Assembly (NCBI RefSeq): GCF_900100855.1
Contig: NZ_FNCB01000009.1
Span: 21,604-85,603 of the forward strand
DNA length: 64,000 bases
DNA from: Idiomarina zobellii
GTDB taxonomy: Bacteria > Pseudomonadota > Gammaproteobacteria > Enterobacterales > Alteromonadaceae
Direction: 5' to 3'
Part shown: positions 47,567-57,168 of the stretch, piece after piece
Layout: each line of letters starts with the position of its first letter
Position numbering within the stretch: position 1 is the stretch's first letter
Notes under the pieces: model-generated
Seen by the model: only the letters and a program-made list of their open reading frames with translations
Database searches by the model: none
What the model was told of the DNA's origin: nothing
Made by a program: the position numbers and the translations under genes

Positions 47567-50272
47567 TTAAAAGCTGTAACGTACCTTCAGATATAACTGA
47601 CGGCCTAACAAGTCATATGTCATAGTGTCAGTATTGGCGTCCGTCCAACTTTGAATATAAGGCGGTTCTTTGTCAAAAAGGTTATTAACACCGCCAGTCA
47701 CGCTCAGTTTTGAATTTACGAAATAAGTTCCCTGCACGTTATGATAGAAAACACTGGGTGCTCGGGCTCCAATATCTCCCGGAGCAGCATTAATGTCATC
47801 GGCAGGTCCAATGTACTGGACGGAGTAATGTACACGCCAGTCCTGTTTCATAAAGGTTCCCGAAGCGTTTGAACGCCAATGCGTATAACTCCCTCTACCG
47901 CCAGTAATATATCCGGCATACTCAATTTCATCCGCACCAACGAAAGGCGCAAATGTGTATTCATTTAAGTAACTGACATTCCAACTAAAGTCACTTTTCC
48001 AGCCCAATAGATCCGTGTTGTAAAATAGTGCGGTGTCGATACCTGACACATTTTCAGTTGCCGCATTGGTGGGCTGAGCAGACAAAAAGTTAATATCGCC
48101 AGTTAAAGAATCTCTCGTGAAATGCTCCGGACTGCAAAATGGGTGCGATAGATTTTCTGAGTTATAGCAGACAGACAGCTTCGTTGAACCGGGAATTCTT
48201 TGGATAGCATTCTCAATATCAATATCGTAGTAATCAACCGTCAATTGTAAATTGTCCGCCGAGCCGATATCCCATACGAAACCAGCAGTGAAAGTATCTG
48301 CGTCTTCCGGTTTTAAATCTGGGTTCCCACCAACAGTGGTAAGCACTGTTGCACCAAATTGTTCATACCCTGCAGGAACGCCGTCTGCTTGACAGTTTGC
48401 CGCCACAGTTGGGTTAGCGCCGGCTTGATCCCATCCGTCACACGGGTCCGTTGTTGTCAGATTTCCTTCAGCAACACCACCGAAGAGTTCAGGTATGTTT
48501 GGAATACGAAAAGCAGTTGACTGAGTCGCCCGCACTTTCAAAGCATCCGATACACGCCAGTGAACGCTCGCTTTATAATTTCCATCACTACCAAAGGTGT
48601 CATAATCACTGTAACGATACGCTAAATCTAAATTCAACGACTGAATCAGTGGTAAGTCCGCCAGCAACGGTAAAGAAGTCTCAGCGTAAACTTCATCAAC
48701 TGTATAGCTCCCTTCTATCGGGTCCGCCTGATTGGTATTCATAATGCCAGCAACAATTGATGAATCCGGGTTTCGCCAACCTTTCTCTTTTCGGTGTTCG
48801 ACACCAAAAGCGACAGGAACCCATCCAGACGGCATTTCGAATAGGTCGCCGGAAATATTCGCTGTCAATGAACGCTGCTCGTTACCACCGTTGTCCGTCG
48901 TCCGAAACATAATGTAGTCCAAAGCTTCCTGAGACAGGTCTCCGTAACCCAACAAGTCAATACAGGGAATACCGTTGGAGCCACAAGTATTCGGATCTAG
49001 GCCCGCAGATAGACGCTGCATATTGACGATATTGGTCATACCGTCAATGGCGGTATTACGGCCATAGTTATAAGCAACTTCCCAATTCCAACCAGCGCCC
49101 ACAACACCGCTCAACCCGACAACCGTTCTGAACGTATTAACATCTTGAAAGAACGTTCTTGGTCCACCTTCTAACAAACGACGACCTTCAAGCCGAATTG
49201 CTTCACCCGTTGGGTTTGTTGGGTGGCTGGCATCAAACTCAATACCTCTTAATGTTCCCGGCGTAGCCAGTTGATCTGACGTGCGATTATTGTACAAAAC
49301 TTCAGCAAATACCGTCGCATCGGAAGACAGTTGATAATCCCCGAAAGCGGAGAAATTCCAGTTTGTAATTGGGTTAACCGAATTTAAATAAGGAAAAAAT
49401 GCAAAGTTATGTTTCTCAGCGCTGTAGGGTTCATAGAAATCACCATTACCGTCAGCATCTTGACTGAAGTTAATACGATCTCCAGCATTTGGACCCGTCA
49501 ATATGGTTGCTCTCCCCCCAATGGTACTTGAGCTTCCGAAGCAATCCAGTTGGCCTGGTGTTAATTCACCCAAAGCACAACCGGCTTGATCGGCCATATT
49601 AACTTCGTCTGAAGAACGATAGCCTAATGTCGCCATTATGCGACCTTTATCACTGCTGGTGCCAAAGATCATATTAACGTTGCGATCTTGACCTTCACCA
49701 TCGTCTGTCGAACCTAAGCGCCCTTCGATAGTGAAGCCATCGTAGCTTTTACGGGTGATGATATTCACCACACCGGCTACAGCATCCGCACCGTATATCG
49801 CTGAAGCGCCATCTTTAAGGACCTCAATGCGCTGGATCATTTCAACCGGAATCATATTTAAGTCAACAGAACTGTTTGCGCCGGTACCGCCGTTAACAAC
49901 GCGACGGCCATTCAGAAGCACAAGCGTTCGGTTAATGCCCAGTCCACGCAAATTAACTTGAGCGGTGCCATAACCGTTACCGGTCCAGTAAGCATTACTC
50001 TGGCTGCCAGCAAAACCAGCGGAGGCTGACATTCTCTGTAAAATCATCTCTACCGAAGTCATTCCTGAGACTTCTATATCTTCCGCCGTAAAAACCTGAA
50101 CCGGAGCAGCACTTTCTGCTTCTATTCGCTGAATTCGCGAACCAGTCACCGTGATTTTCTCAACGTCTTCGGCTTGAGTATTATCAGATCCTGACTGTGC
50201 CCAGACTGTTGTTGTATTAAAAAGTGCCGCAGATACGCCTATAGCGACAGCAGACTTAAGTAACTTTTGCAT
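47567..50272 (-). CDS. TonB-dependent outer-membrane receptor
   Basis: A 901-residue receptor. A signal peptide (SAVAIGVSAALFNTTTVWAQ) is followed by the plug domain with VEKITVTGSRIQR (TonB box region), NLRGLGINRTLVLLNGRRVV and DGASAIYGADAVAGVVNIIT. A 22-strand barrel ends in the canonical aromatic residue (LYLKVRYSF). The ligand is unknown. The linked PepSY genes suggest a metal chelate whose metal is reduced during uptake. It is unusual as an uptake gene inside an efflux island. Confidence 0.9.
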   Translation of the reverse strand: MQKLLKSAVAIGVSAALFNTTTVWAQSGSDNTQAEDVEKITVTGSRIQRIEAESAAPVQVFTAEDIEVSGMTSVEMILQRMSASAGFAGSQSNAYWTGNGYGTAQVNLRGLGINRTLVLLNGRRVVNGGTGANSSVDLNMIPVEMIQRIEVLKDGASAIYGADAVAGVVNIITRKSYDGFTIEGRLGSTDDGEGQDRNVNMIFGTSSDKGRIMATLGYRSSDEVNMADQAGCALGELTPGQLDCFGSSSTIGGRATILTGPNAGDRINFSQDADGNGDFYEPYSAEKHNFAFFPYLNSVNPITNWNFSAFGDYQLSSDATVFAEVLYNNRTSDQLATPGTLRGIEFDASHPTNPTGEAIRLEGRRLLEGGPRTFFQDVNTFRTVVGLSGVVGAGWNWEVAYNYGRNTAIDGMTNIVNMQRLSAGLDPNTCGSNGIPCIDLLGYGDLSQEALDYIMFRTTDNGGNEQRSLTANISGDLFEMPSGWVPVAFGVEHRKEKGWRNPDSSIVAGIMNTNQADPIEGSYTVDEVYAETSLPLLADLPLIQSLNLDLAYRYSDYDTFGSDGNYKASVHWRVSDALKVRATQSTAFRIPNIPELFGGVAEGNLTTTDPCDGWDQAGANPTVAANCQADGVPAGYEQFGATVLTTVGGNPDLKPEDADTFTAGFVWDIGSADNLQLTVDYYDIDIENAIQRIPGSTKLSVCYNSENLSHPFCSPEHFTRDSLTGDINFLSAQPTNAATENVSGIDTALFYNTDLLGWKSDFSWNVSYLNEYTFAPFVGADEIEYAGYITGGRGSYTHWRSNASGTFMKQDWRVHYSVQYIGPADDINAAPGDIGARAPSVFYHNVQGTYFVNSKLSVTGGVNNLFDKEPPYIQSWTDANTDTMTYDLLGRQLYLKVRYSF

Positions 50273-50589
50273 TTTGTCACCTCGATTAGATTATAATTAT
50301 TTTACTTTCCGATTAGACTTCGTACTGCCATCTAAGTTATTTATACAACTCTCAGAATAGAAACCTCAGAATTTTAGTCAAGCTAAAAACGATTAAAGTT
50401 GTATAAAAAACCCTTTAATAGCAAAGTCTATAGCAGTTGTATATTCAACTTAGAGTTATCCTCATGTATCAATAATCTTTTAAAGTAAGCTCTTCAAGAT
50501 GACTAGAAAAGCTATAAAAAAAGTTGTCCACTTTTTTCAAAATGAAAATAATTTTTCATTTTTAATGAATTTTTACCCTTTTCTGATTA

Positions 50590-50620
50590 TTGATGCTTTT
50601 AATCTTTTGCCGACTATAAT
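50590..50620 (+). promoter_or_regulatory. Probable promoter in the gap before the glutaredoxin-like gene
   Basis: TTGATG and a perfect TATAAT are separated by 19 bp, ending 40 nt before the ATG at 50661. The spacing is long, as in MerR-type promoters, but no dyad is seen. The rest of the 388-bp gap 50273-50660 is AT-rich, holds the divergent start region of the TonB receptor and shows no other gene. Confidence 0.5.
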
Positions 50621-50660
50621 GCGTACACGAATACATAACTTTTACGTAAGGAACTTGGCT

Positions 50661-51407
50661 ATGAGTCAATCAACTAAAAAAGCCACGCTTTACAGAATGT
50701 CGACACCTGACCACCAATGCCCTTTCGGTTTAAAAACCCGGCACTTACTTAAAGCCAACGGTTACGATGTGGACGACAACCTACTGGAAAGCCGCGAGGA
50801 AACCGACATATTCAAGGAAAAACACAACGTCGATACCACTCCACAAGTGTTTATTGGTGATAAACGTATCGGTGGGTACGAGGAGGTTCGAGCCTTTCTT
50901 GGAAAGCCTCTTCCTGACCCTGACGCAACCAGTTACCGACCCGTTATTGCATTATTTACTATGACGGCACTCCTCTCTGTAGCCACGTCGTGGTTGTCTT
51001 TTGGTCGCGCATTTACCGGACAAACCATCGAGTGGTTCATCAGTTTCTCGATGGTGGTTCTGGCCTTGCTCAAACTCCAGGACGTAGAGAAATTCTCTAC
51101 CATGTTTCTCAACTACGATCTTCTCGCCAAAAAATGGGTGCCTTATGGCCGTGTTTACCCCTACGCCGAAGGCTTGGCGGGTCTGTTAATGGCTGCGGAA
51201 TTTGCTCACGTCATTTCCATCCCTATCGCGTTATTTATCGGCATGGTGGGCTCTGTCTCGGTGTTTAAAGCCGTTTATGTCGACAAACGCGAGCTAAAAT
51301 GTGCCTGTGTCGGTGGCTCCAGTAATGTGCCGTTAGGCTTCATTTCGCTCACTGAAAACCTCATGATGGTCGCTATGGCTGTCTGGATGTTTTTTACAAT
51401 GAACTAG
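50661..51407 (+). CDS. Glutaredoxin domain fused to a MauE-like membrane domain
   Basis: A 248-residue protein. Residues 1-80 are a glutaredoxin fold with a one-Cys active site (DHQCPFGLKTRHLLKANGYD) and the glutathione-site motifs TTPQVFIGDKRIGGYEEV. Residues 90-248 hold about four membrane helices resembling MauE/DoxX, with a CAC motif in ELKCACVGGSSNVPLG. It may move thiol electrons across the membrane for metal-stressed proteins. TAAGGAAC lies 7 nt ahead of the ATG. The frame is open back to 50499, but that part is AT-rich and lies across the promoter. Confidence 0.8.
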   Translation: MSQSTKKATLYRMSTPDHQCPFGLKTRHLLKANGYDVDDNLLESREETDIFKEKHNVDTTPQVFIGDKRIGGYEEVRAFLGKPLPDPDATSYRPVIALFTMTALLSVATSWLSFGRAFTGQTIEWFISFSMVVLALLKLQDVEKFSTMFLNYDLLAKKWVPYGRVYPYAEGLAGLLMAAEFAHVISIPIALFIGMVGSVSVFKAVYVDKRELKCACVGGSSNVPLGFISLTENLMMVAMAVWMFFTMN

Positions 51408-51432
51408 AAAAAGAGCGCTATGCGCTCTTTTT
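51408..51432. terminator. Bidirectional rho-independent terminator
   Basis: A perfect 11-bp stem AAAAAGAGCGC/GCGCTCTTTTT around the loop TAT lies between two convergent genes (stops at 51407 and 51434). A and T runs on both sides serve both strands. Confidence 0.9.
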
Positions 51433-51433
51433 C

Positions 51434-52744
51434 TTAACGCTTTTTACGTAAAAACAAAATCTCACCAGCGGCAATCAATGCCATACCGATAAGAGACGCC
51501 CAAATCACCAGCGGATCGCTCGTCCATTTCACCCATATAAAAGCGACTAAAACGATGACGTCTAGCGTGATTGCGCTGACAAGTATGTAAATATTGGCAT
51601 TCACCTTTTGCCTTAGATGCCGTAATACGCCCCAGTGGATCGCAATGTCCGTCACGATATAAAAAATAGCGCCCAGTGACGCAATTCGACTCAAATCGAA
51701 GAATGCCGCTAAGATCATAGCCATAACAATGGTGTAAACCAGCGTATGCTTCTGAATGGAACCTGGCATGCCAAAATGACTGTGTGGAACAAGCTTCATA
51801 TTGGTCAACATGGCTAACATTCTTGAAACGGCAAACGCGCTGGCAATCACTCCTGATACCGTTGCTACAATTGCAAACGCAACCGTCACCCAGAGTCCAG
51901 TTTCACCGTAGACGGGTCTGGCTGCTTCAGCAAGCGCATAGTCTTTCGCTGTCACAATCTCATCAATCGACAAGCTCGAACCAACGGCCAGGGTGACTAG
52001 CACATATATTAGCGCGCAGATAACCAGCGAAATAATAATGGCACGCCCGACATTTCTCTTAGGCTCAACAATTTCACCGCCACTATTGGTTATTGTTGTA
52101 AACCCTTTGTACGCAAGTATGCTTAAAGCAATCCCCGCTAAAATACCGCCACCCGTAGCTTCTTCTGGAATAGCCGATATCGATTCAAACTGAATGCCTG
52201 AGGCCCACAAACCACCAGCCGCTAAAATGACCAACCCTAAAGTCTTAACAAAGGCCATAAAAAACGAGAACGTTTGAATAAACTGATTACTCAAAATATT
52301 GATAAAAAACGCAAAGACCAGCAAACCCACCGCCAACAAAGGGATAAGCCACTGCGCTTCAAAAGAAATTAACTGGCTGGTATAAGACGCAAATGTCCGA
52401 GCGACTAAACTTTCATTAATCACCATAGAAAAGTACATCAAGAGTGCGAATATCGCCGTCACACTTCCTTTTCCATAAGCTTTACTGAGGAACATCGCAA
52501 TACCGCCCGCTGACGGATAGGCTTTCGCCAACTTAACGTAAGAGTAAGCGCTAAAGCCGGCAATGATACCGCCGCACACAAACGCCAGGACAAACCACTC
52601 TCTTGCCAGCTGAGCAACTTGTCCGGTCAGTGCAAAAATACCAGCGCCAATCATCACACCAGTCCCCAGCGACACCGCCCCCCAAAGACTAAGGCTTCCT
52701 TTCTGATAATCCTGATGTCCGTGTTCATGATCGTGTTCTGCCAT
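51434..52744 (-). CDS. APC-family permease with His-rich N-terminus
   Basis: A 436-residue transporter with about twelve membrane helices. It starts MAEHDHEHGHQDYQKG, a metal-binding-like tract. APC-family motifs are GVMIGAGIFALTG in TM1 and GFSAYSYVKLAKAYPSAGG in TM2-3. Amino acids or polyamines are the expected substrates of the family, but the specific one is unknown. It is the last gene of the cop run (NTF2-like gene 22 bp upstream), so it may import a Cu-complexing amino acid or be a metal-linked transporter (inference). Confidence 0.83.
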   Translation of the reverse strand: MAEHDHEHGHQDYQKGSLSLWGAVSLGTGVMIGAGIFALTGQVAQLAREWFVLAFVCGGIIAGFSAYSYVKLAKAYPSAGGIAMFLSKAYGKGSVTAIFALLMYFSMVINESLVARTFASYTSQLISFEAQWLIPLLAVGLLVFAFFINILSNQFIQTFSFFMAFVKTLGLVILAAGGLWASGIQFESISAIPEEATGGGILAGIALSILAYKGFTTITNSGGEIVEPKRNVGRAIIISLVICALIYVLVTLAVGSSLSIDEIVTAKDYALAEAARPVYGETGLWVTVAFAIVATVSGVIASAFAVSRMLAMLTNMKLVPHSHFGMPGSIQKHTLVYTIVMAMILAAFFDLSRIASLGAIFYIVTDIAIHWGVLRHLRQKVNANIYILVSAITLDVIVLVAFIWVKWTSDPLVIWASLIGMALIAAGEILFLRKKR

Positions 52745-52765
52745 AATCAGCTCCTGTGGTTGACG

Positions 52766-53200
52766 TTAGTTGGACCAGTGAATCCGGATAATTTTCCAGC
52801 CAGACTCAGTCGTATTTGATACGGTTACGGTTTCATTCATCGTTAAATCAACCTCACGCCCGTTATACTCCCCGGAAACGCTATACCGAGAAGTGATCAC
52901 AGCAAGGCCATCGGCTTCTTGTACTGTCCTTTCAAGCAACTGTGAAGGAACCGCCTGGCTAAACTTAATATCTGACTTAAGGTGATGAGCACTGTACTCG
53001 GCCAAGGATCGTTCAACACCACCACCTTCAAAGATAAACACATCATTGGAAAGCACATCTTTAACGACTTCCGTGTCACCTTCAGTCAAAGCCGTTCGAA
53101 ACCTATCAAGCACAACTGTCGGTTCAGATACTTCCTCGGCGCTACTGGGCGCTGAAATAAACATTACCGAAACCATAAAAACACTCACAAGTAATTTCAT
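52766..53200 (-). CDS. Secreted SnoaL/NTF2-like protein
   Basis: A 144-residue protein with a signal peptide (LLVSVFMVSVMFISAPSSAE). The mature part has the cone-shaped NTF2-like pattern: VLDRFRTALTEGDTEVVKDV, VFIFEGGGVERSLAEYSAHH and the C-terminal GWKIIRIHWSN (DUF4440/SnoaL type). No catalytic residue can be named. It follows copD by 17 bp in the cop operon; its role in copper resistance is unknown. Confidence 0.78.
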   Translation of the reverse strand: MKLLVSVFMVSVMFISAPSSAEEVSEPTVVLDRFRTALTEGDTEVVKDVLSNDVFIFEGGGVERSLAEYSAHHLKSDIKFSQAVPSQLLERTVQEADGLAVITSRYSVSGEYNGREVDLTMNETVTVSNTTESGWKIIRIHWSN

Positions 53201-53217
53201 TCTTCTTATTCCTTACA

Positions 53218-54066
53218 TTAACCGGGGGAAAACGCGCTGCTTAGCGCAGAGGCCAGGGTAAAAATAGTGACAGCCAATACCATTTCCGCCGTTATGGAGT
53301 TTTTGAGTCGCTTGGCGGCCGCGTTATCATTTAATTGCGGTACGAACTTTAATTTATGCAATGCGGCAACAAGGAGAATCAGCGCCACAAACACAAGTTT
53401 CGCTAGTAGTACCGTGTCATACGACGTAAGCGGCAGCTCTGGCATCCATCGCCCTGTTGCACTACGATACATAACCAAGCCCGCAATAAGGAGTATTGGA
53501 ACCGCTGCAGACATATGCACACCAAAACGCTCCATAATGGCTTTCGCTTTAGCAAGCGGTACCGACGTTGCCAGCTTTCGCAATGAGTTAAGACTGCCGA
53601 ACCAAACCCAAGCGACTAACAAGTGTGTTAAAAGCGCTAGCTTTCCCCACCAGACGGCGTCACTGCCGTGACCAATACTTAAAAAGCTCCATCCCATGAG
53701 TCCAATGGCGACAACATATAGCACCCACTTTATACGTTTTAGCTTAACAACGGAGTAAACAATCCAAGCAATAGCAACCGCTATCTGAAGTTGGATGAAC
53801 AACCCAACAGGGCCGGTCCATATAAACTGCATGTAGGTCGTGTCAATCATGCCGGCAAAGCCTTCAGCAGCAAAACTACCGACTTTCAGAAAAAAATACA
53901 GAAGGCTTGCCAGTAATAGAAGCAACGCAACAAGGCTATTCTTTCGTTCAGACTGCTTTTTTAAACCGGACAAATAAACGATATAAGGCGAGGCGGTCAT
54001 CACCGCGTTAAGCCAGAATATAAAGGCCAACGTTAAAACGCTGGCCACACTCCAAAGGGTCATCAT
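53218..54066 (-). CDS. copD: Copper resistance membrane protein CopD
   Basis: A 282-residue polytopic protein with about eight helices, matching CopD/PcoD. Family segments are ALLTHLLVAWVWFGSLNSLR and ERFGVHMSAAVPILLIAGLVMYR, and TSYDTVLLAKLVFVALILLVAALHKLKF can be read near the C-terminus. CopD works with CopC in moving copper across the inner membrane in Pseudomonas. Its start overlaps the copC stop by 4 bp. Confidence 0.88.
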   Translation of the reverse strand: MMTLWSVASVLTLAFIFWLNAVMTASPYIVYLSGLKKQSERKNSLVALLLLLASLLYFFLKVGSFAAEGFAGMIDTTYMQFIWTGPVGLFIQLQIAVAIAWIVYSVVKLKRIKWVLYVVAIGLMGWSFLSIGHGSDAVWWGKLALLTHLLVAWVWFGSLNSLRKLATSVPLAKAKAIMERFGVHMSAAVPILLIAGLVMYRSATGRWMPELPLTSYDTVLLAKLVFVALILLVAALHKLKFVPQLNDNAAAKRLKNSITAEMVLAVTIFTLASALSSAFSPG

Positions 54067-54413
54067 TTCACCTCAAAGCTAAAATCACCCGATATTTTAT
54101 GACTGTCCCCACCCATTGCCGTCCAATAAACCGTATAACCACCTGACGCCAAATTGTTTTTAACAGCAATTTCGTACGCTGCTTTGGGAGTCATGCTCAT
54201 CGAAAAGTCCAGCGGATGCATTTTACCGTCATCTGAGTGCAGCATAATTTTAGCCAGACGAACATCACCGGAAAAATTCATCGTAATTTCCGTTGGTGAC
54301 TCGGACAAAGTCGCACCGTCCTCCGGGCTACTGGATGTTAGGCCGACGTGAGCGCTGGCCCATGCACTAAAAAATAACGTGGTACCGAAGGCTAACTTAA
54401 GTATGTTTTTCAT
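54063..54413 (-). CDS. copC: Periplasmic copper-binding protein CopC
   Basis: A 116-residue protein with a signal peptide (LAFGTTLFFSAWASA) and a mature N-terminus beginning AHVGLTSSSPEDGATL, where the first His is a Cu(II) ligand. It has TEITMNFSGDVRLAKIMLHS and the C-terminal GGDSHKISGDFSFEVK with the second His and Asp. The methionine-rich Cu(I) loop of Pseudomonas CopC is not seen, so this is probably a Cu(II)-only form. The ATG at 54413 starts the signal peptide. Confidence 0.92.
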   Translation of the reverse strand: MKNILKLAFGTTLFFSAWASAHVGLTSSSPEDGATLSESPTEITMNFSGDVRLAKIMLHSDDGKMHPLDFSMSMTPKAAYEIAVKNNLASGGYTVYWTAMGGDSHKISGDFSFEVK

Positions 54414-54439
54414 GTTGTTTCCTCTTTGTTTATTATCAA

Positions 54440-55183
54440 TTAAAACCAAACTCTGGCCCCAAGGACCACGCCTGTTTCTGTGGTGTCCTCACCCATTCGT
54501 TTCATTTCATCTGCCGTGTTGCCTAACGCGCCGTTCCAATAAACACCAATGTAGGGTGCAAACTCACGACTGATTTCGTGACGATAACGCAACCCCACAC
54601 GCAAGTTGCTCAAGCCACTTTGCCGTTCATATTTGTCTGAATCTGTCAGGTTGGCTGTAAACTCAATGCGAGGCTGTAAGTACGATGTTTGTGTGAGCTG
54701 CCACTCGTACTCAGTTTCGCTAACAAATTGGACGTCGCCTTCTTCATTCACCATCAGCGAGTTATCCATTTCGAACCAATAGGGCGCCAACCCCATAAAA
54801 CTCACGACAGCATAATTTTCCATAGACGCGTCCGACGATAAGGTACCTCGCGTACCAATACCGGCCTGAAACGACCAAAACGGAGACACCAAGTATCCAT
54901 ACAGCAGTTCGGCACTTTCCAAGTCAGTGGGCTCACCGTCGTCTTGAACATTCTCCCCTTCACTCTTGAAAACAGCTCGGTGATAGTCACCGCCATACCA
55001 AGCCATCATGTCCCAGACGGCTAGGTTCTCTTCCTCGTTGGTTCGCGTTAACTCCAACCGATCGAACAGTACTTGCCCGGTGTAATATTCTTTGACGGGT
55101 TCAGGCCAGTCCTCTTTCGCATGTCCGGCGACTGCTAAACCTGGCAACAACGCCGCACCCACTAATAATGATTTACCGTACAT
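54440..55183 (-). CDS. copB: Outer-membrane copper resistance protein CopB
   Basis: A 247-residue beta-barrel protein of the CopB/PcoB family with a signal peptide (MYGKSLLVGAALLPGLAVAG). Family segments are VLFDRLELTRTNEEENLAVWD, WYGGDYHRAVFKSEGE, EYEWQLTQTSYLQPRIE and the C-terminal GARVWF. The Met-rich N-terminal repeat region of Pseudomonas CopB is missing. ATG 55183 is used; a longer frame to 55264 runs into copA. It lies 11 bp after the copA stop. Confidence 0.9.
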   Translation of the reverse strand: MYGKSLLVGAALLPGLAVAGHAKEDWPEPVKEYYTGQVLFDRLELTRTNEEENLAVWDMMAWYGGDYHRAVFKSEGENVQDDGEPTDLESAELLYGYLVSPFWSFQAGIGTRGTLSSDASMENYAVVSFMGLAPYWFEMDNSLMVNEEGDVQFVSETEYEWQLTQTSYLQPRIEFTANLTDSDKYERQSGLSNLRVGLRYRHEISREFAPYIGVYWNGALGNTADEMKRMGEDTTETGVVLGARVWF

Positions 55184-55194
55184 AATTGTCCTCC

Positions 55195-56958
55195 TTATGC
55201 GACATTGACCACACGGAACATACCCGCTTTCATGTGATACAACAGGTGACAGTGGAACGCCCAACTACCCGGCGCGTCTGCCGTTATCAATAACGACACT
55301 TTTTCGCTCGGCTTCAGGCTAATCGTATGTTTGCGTGGGCGTGGATACTGTCCGTTTTCAAGTTCCATCCACATACCGTGTAGGTGTATGGGGTGGTCCA
55401 TCATCGTATCGTTTACCATCACCAACCTCAGTCGTTCTCCATGATGAAACTGAACCGGGCCATCCACTTCGGTAAACTTCTTCCCGTCGAAAGACCACAT
55501 GTAACGCTCCATATTACCCGTTAAGTGCAGCTCTATCTGTCGTTCGGGCTCCCGCGTATCCGGCCATTCATGCGCGCCGACCAAGTCGGTATACACTAAG
55601 ACTTTATGATCAACGTCTTCCAATCCAATCCCGGGTTCATGCAAACGGCTTACCGGGTTTGTAGCAATCATAGCCGCCCCGGCGCCATGTCCGGACTCAC
55701 GGTGTTTGATTTTAATGTTTTCGACCGGGAGCTCTTTTTTGTGTGTCATTTTATGCGTCATATGGCTGTTATTGCCGCCCATATGCTTCATATTCATGCT
55801 ATTGCCTTTCATATCACCGGACATCGCCATCGCTCCCATGCCCATAGCGGCCATGCCTCGCTCAGGAACTTGCCGTAGTTCAGGCACTTCAGCCTCAAGA
55901 CCAAGTTCCGGCGTTAATGTACCTCTGACATAACCACTTCGATCAAAGCTCTCAGCATAAATAGTGTAAGGCTTGTTTTGCTTAGGCTGGACAATTACAT
56001 CGTAGGTTTCCGCCACACCAATGCGGAACTCGTCAACTGGCACTGGCTTCACAGGCTGCCCGTCAGCGGCCACTACCGTCATCTCCAATCCAGGGATTCT
56101 TACGTCGAAGAAACTCATTGCCGAACCATTAATGATACGCAGGCGTACTTTTTCACCAGGCTTAAACAATGCTGACCAGTTCATCTGTGAATCGCGGCCA
56201 TTCATCAGGTAGGTATAAGTACTGCCCGTCACATCCGCAATATCACGGGGGCTCATTCGCATTTGCCCCCACATTTCTCGTTGCTTCCAGGTTTTCTCTA
56301 ACCCTTGCTGTCGCACGTCCTCGAAGGTCTCAAATATCGTACGTTTTTGATAGTTATAGTACCCCTCCGCAACTTTCAAGTTACGAAACACGGTATCCGG
56401 ATCTTCGAATGTCCAGTCGCTGAGAATAATGGTATGTTCTCGATCAGCACCAATGTCTCCGTCTTTCGGTTCAATCACTAACGGCCCCAGGTGTCCCAAT
56501 TGCTCCTGCAAACCGGAATGGCTGTGATACCAATAAGTTCCGTTTTGCTCGACATCGTAGCGGTATTTGAACGTTCGTCCTGGCTTTATCCCTTCGAAAG
56601 ATACGCCAGGCACGCCATCCATATTCTCCGGCAATATAATTCCGTGCCAGTGAATTGACGTGTCTTCCGACAACCGGTTAGTCACATTTAGCTTTGCTCG
56701 CTGCCCTTCTTTTAAACGAATCAAAGGGCCCGGCATTTGGCCATTGATGGTTATTGGTGCTCCTACTTTATTTCCCACGAGCAGTGGGGACTTTGCAATG
56801 GTCAGATCAATCTCATCGTTTGTCAGGATCTGATCTTTAAAACTGCGTCCCTGAGGAGCAGCCCAAGTTGGGGCTACTTTGGCGATTGCTAAAGCAGACG
56901 CCACAGTGAATGCAGATTTAATAAACTTTCGACGCCCTTTGTTAAACTCATTGCTCAT
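55195..56958 (-). CDS. copA: Periplasmic multicopper oxidase CopA/PcoA
   Basis: A 587-residue multicopper oxidase that oxidises Cu(I) in the periplasm. A Tat signal ([20 protein letters not shown]) shows export in folded form. The copper centres are HWHGIILPE and [11 protein letters not shown] near the N-terminus, and [11 protein letters not shown] and [12 protein letters not shown] near the C-terminus. Between them is a Met/His-rich segment ([17 protein letters not shown], then [17 protein letters not shown]) thought to bind extra copper in PcoA. It overlaps tatA by 11 bp. Confidence 0.95.
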   Translation of the reverse strand: MSNEFNKGRRKFIKSAFTVASALAIAKVAPTWAAPQGRSFKDQILTNDEIDLTIAKSPLLVGNKVGAPITINGQMPGPLIRLKEGQRAKLNVTNRLSEDTSIHWHGIILPENMDGVPGVSFEGIKPGRTFKYRYDVEQNGTYWYHSHSGLQEQLGHLGPLVIEPKDGDIGADREHTIILSDWTFEDPDTVFRNLKVAEGYYNYQKRTIFETFEDVRQQGLEKTWKQREMWGQMRMSPRDIADVTGSTYTYLMNGRDSQMNWSALFKPGEKVRLRIINGSAMSFFDVRIPGLEMTVVAADGQPVKPVPVDEFRIGVAETYDVIVQPKQNKPYTIYAESFDRSGYVRGTLTPELGLEAEVPELRQVPERGMAAMGMGAMAMSGDMKGNSMNMKHMGGNNSHMTHKMTHKKELPVENIKIKHRESGHGAGAAMIATNPVSRLHEPGIGLEDVDHKVLVYTDLVGAHEWPDTREPERQIELHLTGNMERYMWSFDGKKFTEVDGPVQFHHGERLRLVMVNDTMMDHPIHLHGMWMELENGQYPRPRKHTISLKPSEKVSLLITADAPGSWAFHCHLLYHMKAGMFRVVNVA

Positions 56959-57166
56959 TATGACGCTCCTCTTTTGAGGTTAAATTTTGATAACGTTGAA
57001 CGTCCTGTTCCTTATCAGACGGCTCATCAGAAACCGATGATTTAAACCCTTTAATCGCACTACCAAGATCGGAGCCCAGGGTTCGTAGCTTTTTACTACC
57101 AAAAAGAAGAATGACAATAACCAGTAAAACTCCTAACTGAACCATACTCATGCCGCCAAATCCCAT
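56948..57166 (-). CDS. tatA: Twin-arginine translocase subunit TatA
   Basis: A 72-residue TatA/E-type protein: a short periplasmic start, one helix ([20 protein letters not shown]), the amphipathic segment [16 protein letters not shown] and a charged tail. It sits directly before, and overlaps, the Tat-exported multicopper oxidase gene, so it probably provides extra translocase for CopA. It follows the DUF411 gene with a 2-bp gap. A complete tat operon is expected elsewhere in the genome. Confidence 0.93.
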   Translation of the reverse strand: MGFGGMSMVQLGVLLVIVILLFGSKKLRTLGSDLGSAIKGFKSSVSDEPSDKEQDVQRYQNLTSKEERHNEQ

Positions 57167-57168
57167 AG

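Noticed and set aside
50499..50660. Longer N-terminus for the glutaredoxin-MauE protein
   Set aside because: The extension is AT-rich, crosses a good promoter, and the ATG at 50661 has its own ribosome site and begins just before the glutaredoxin fold.
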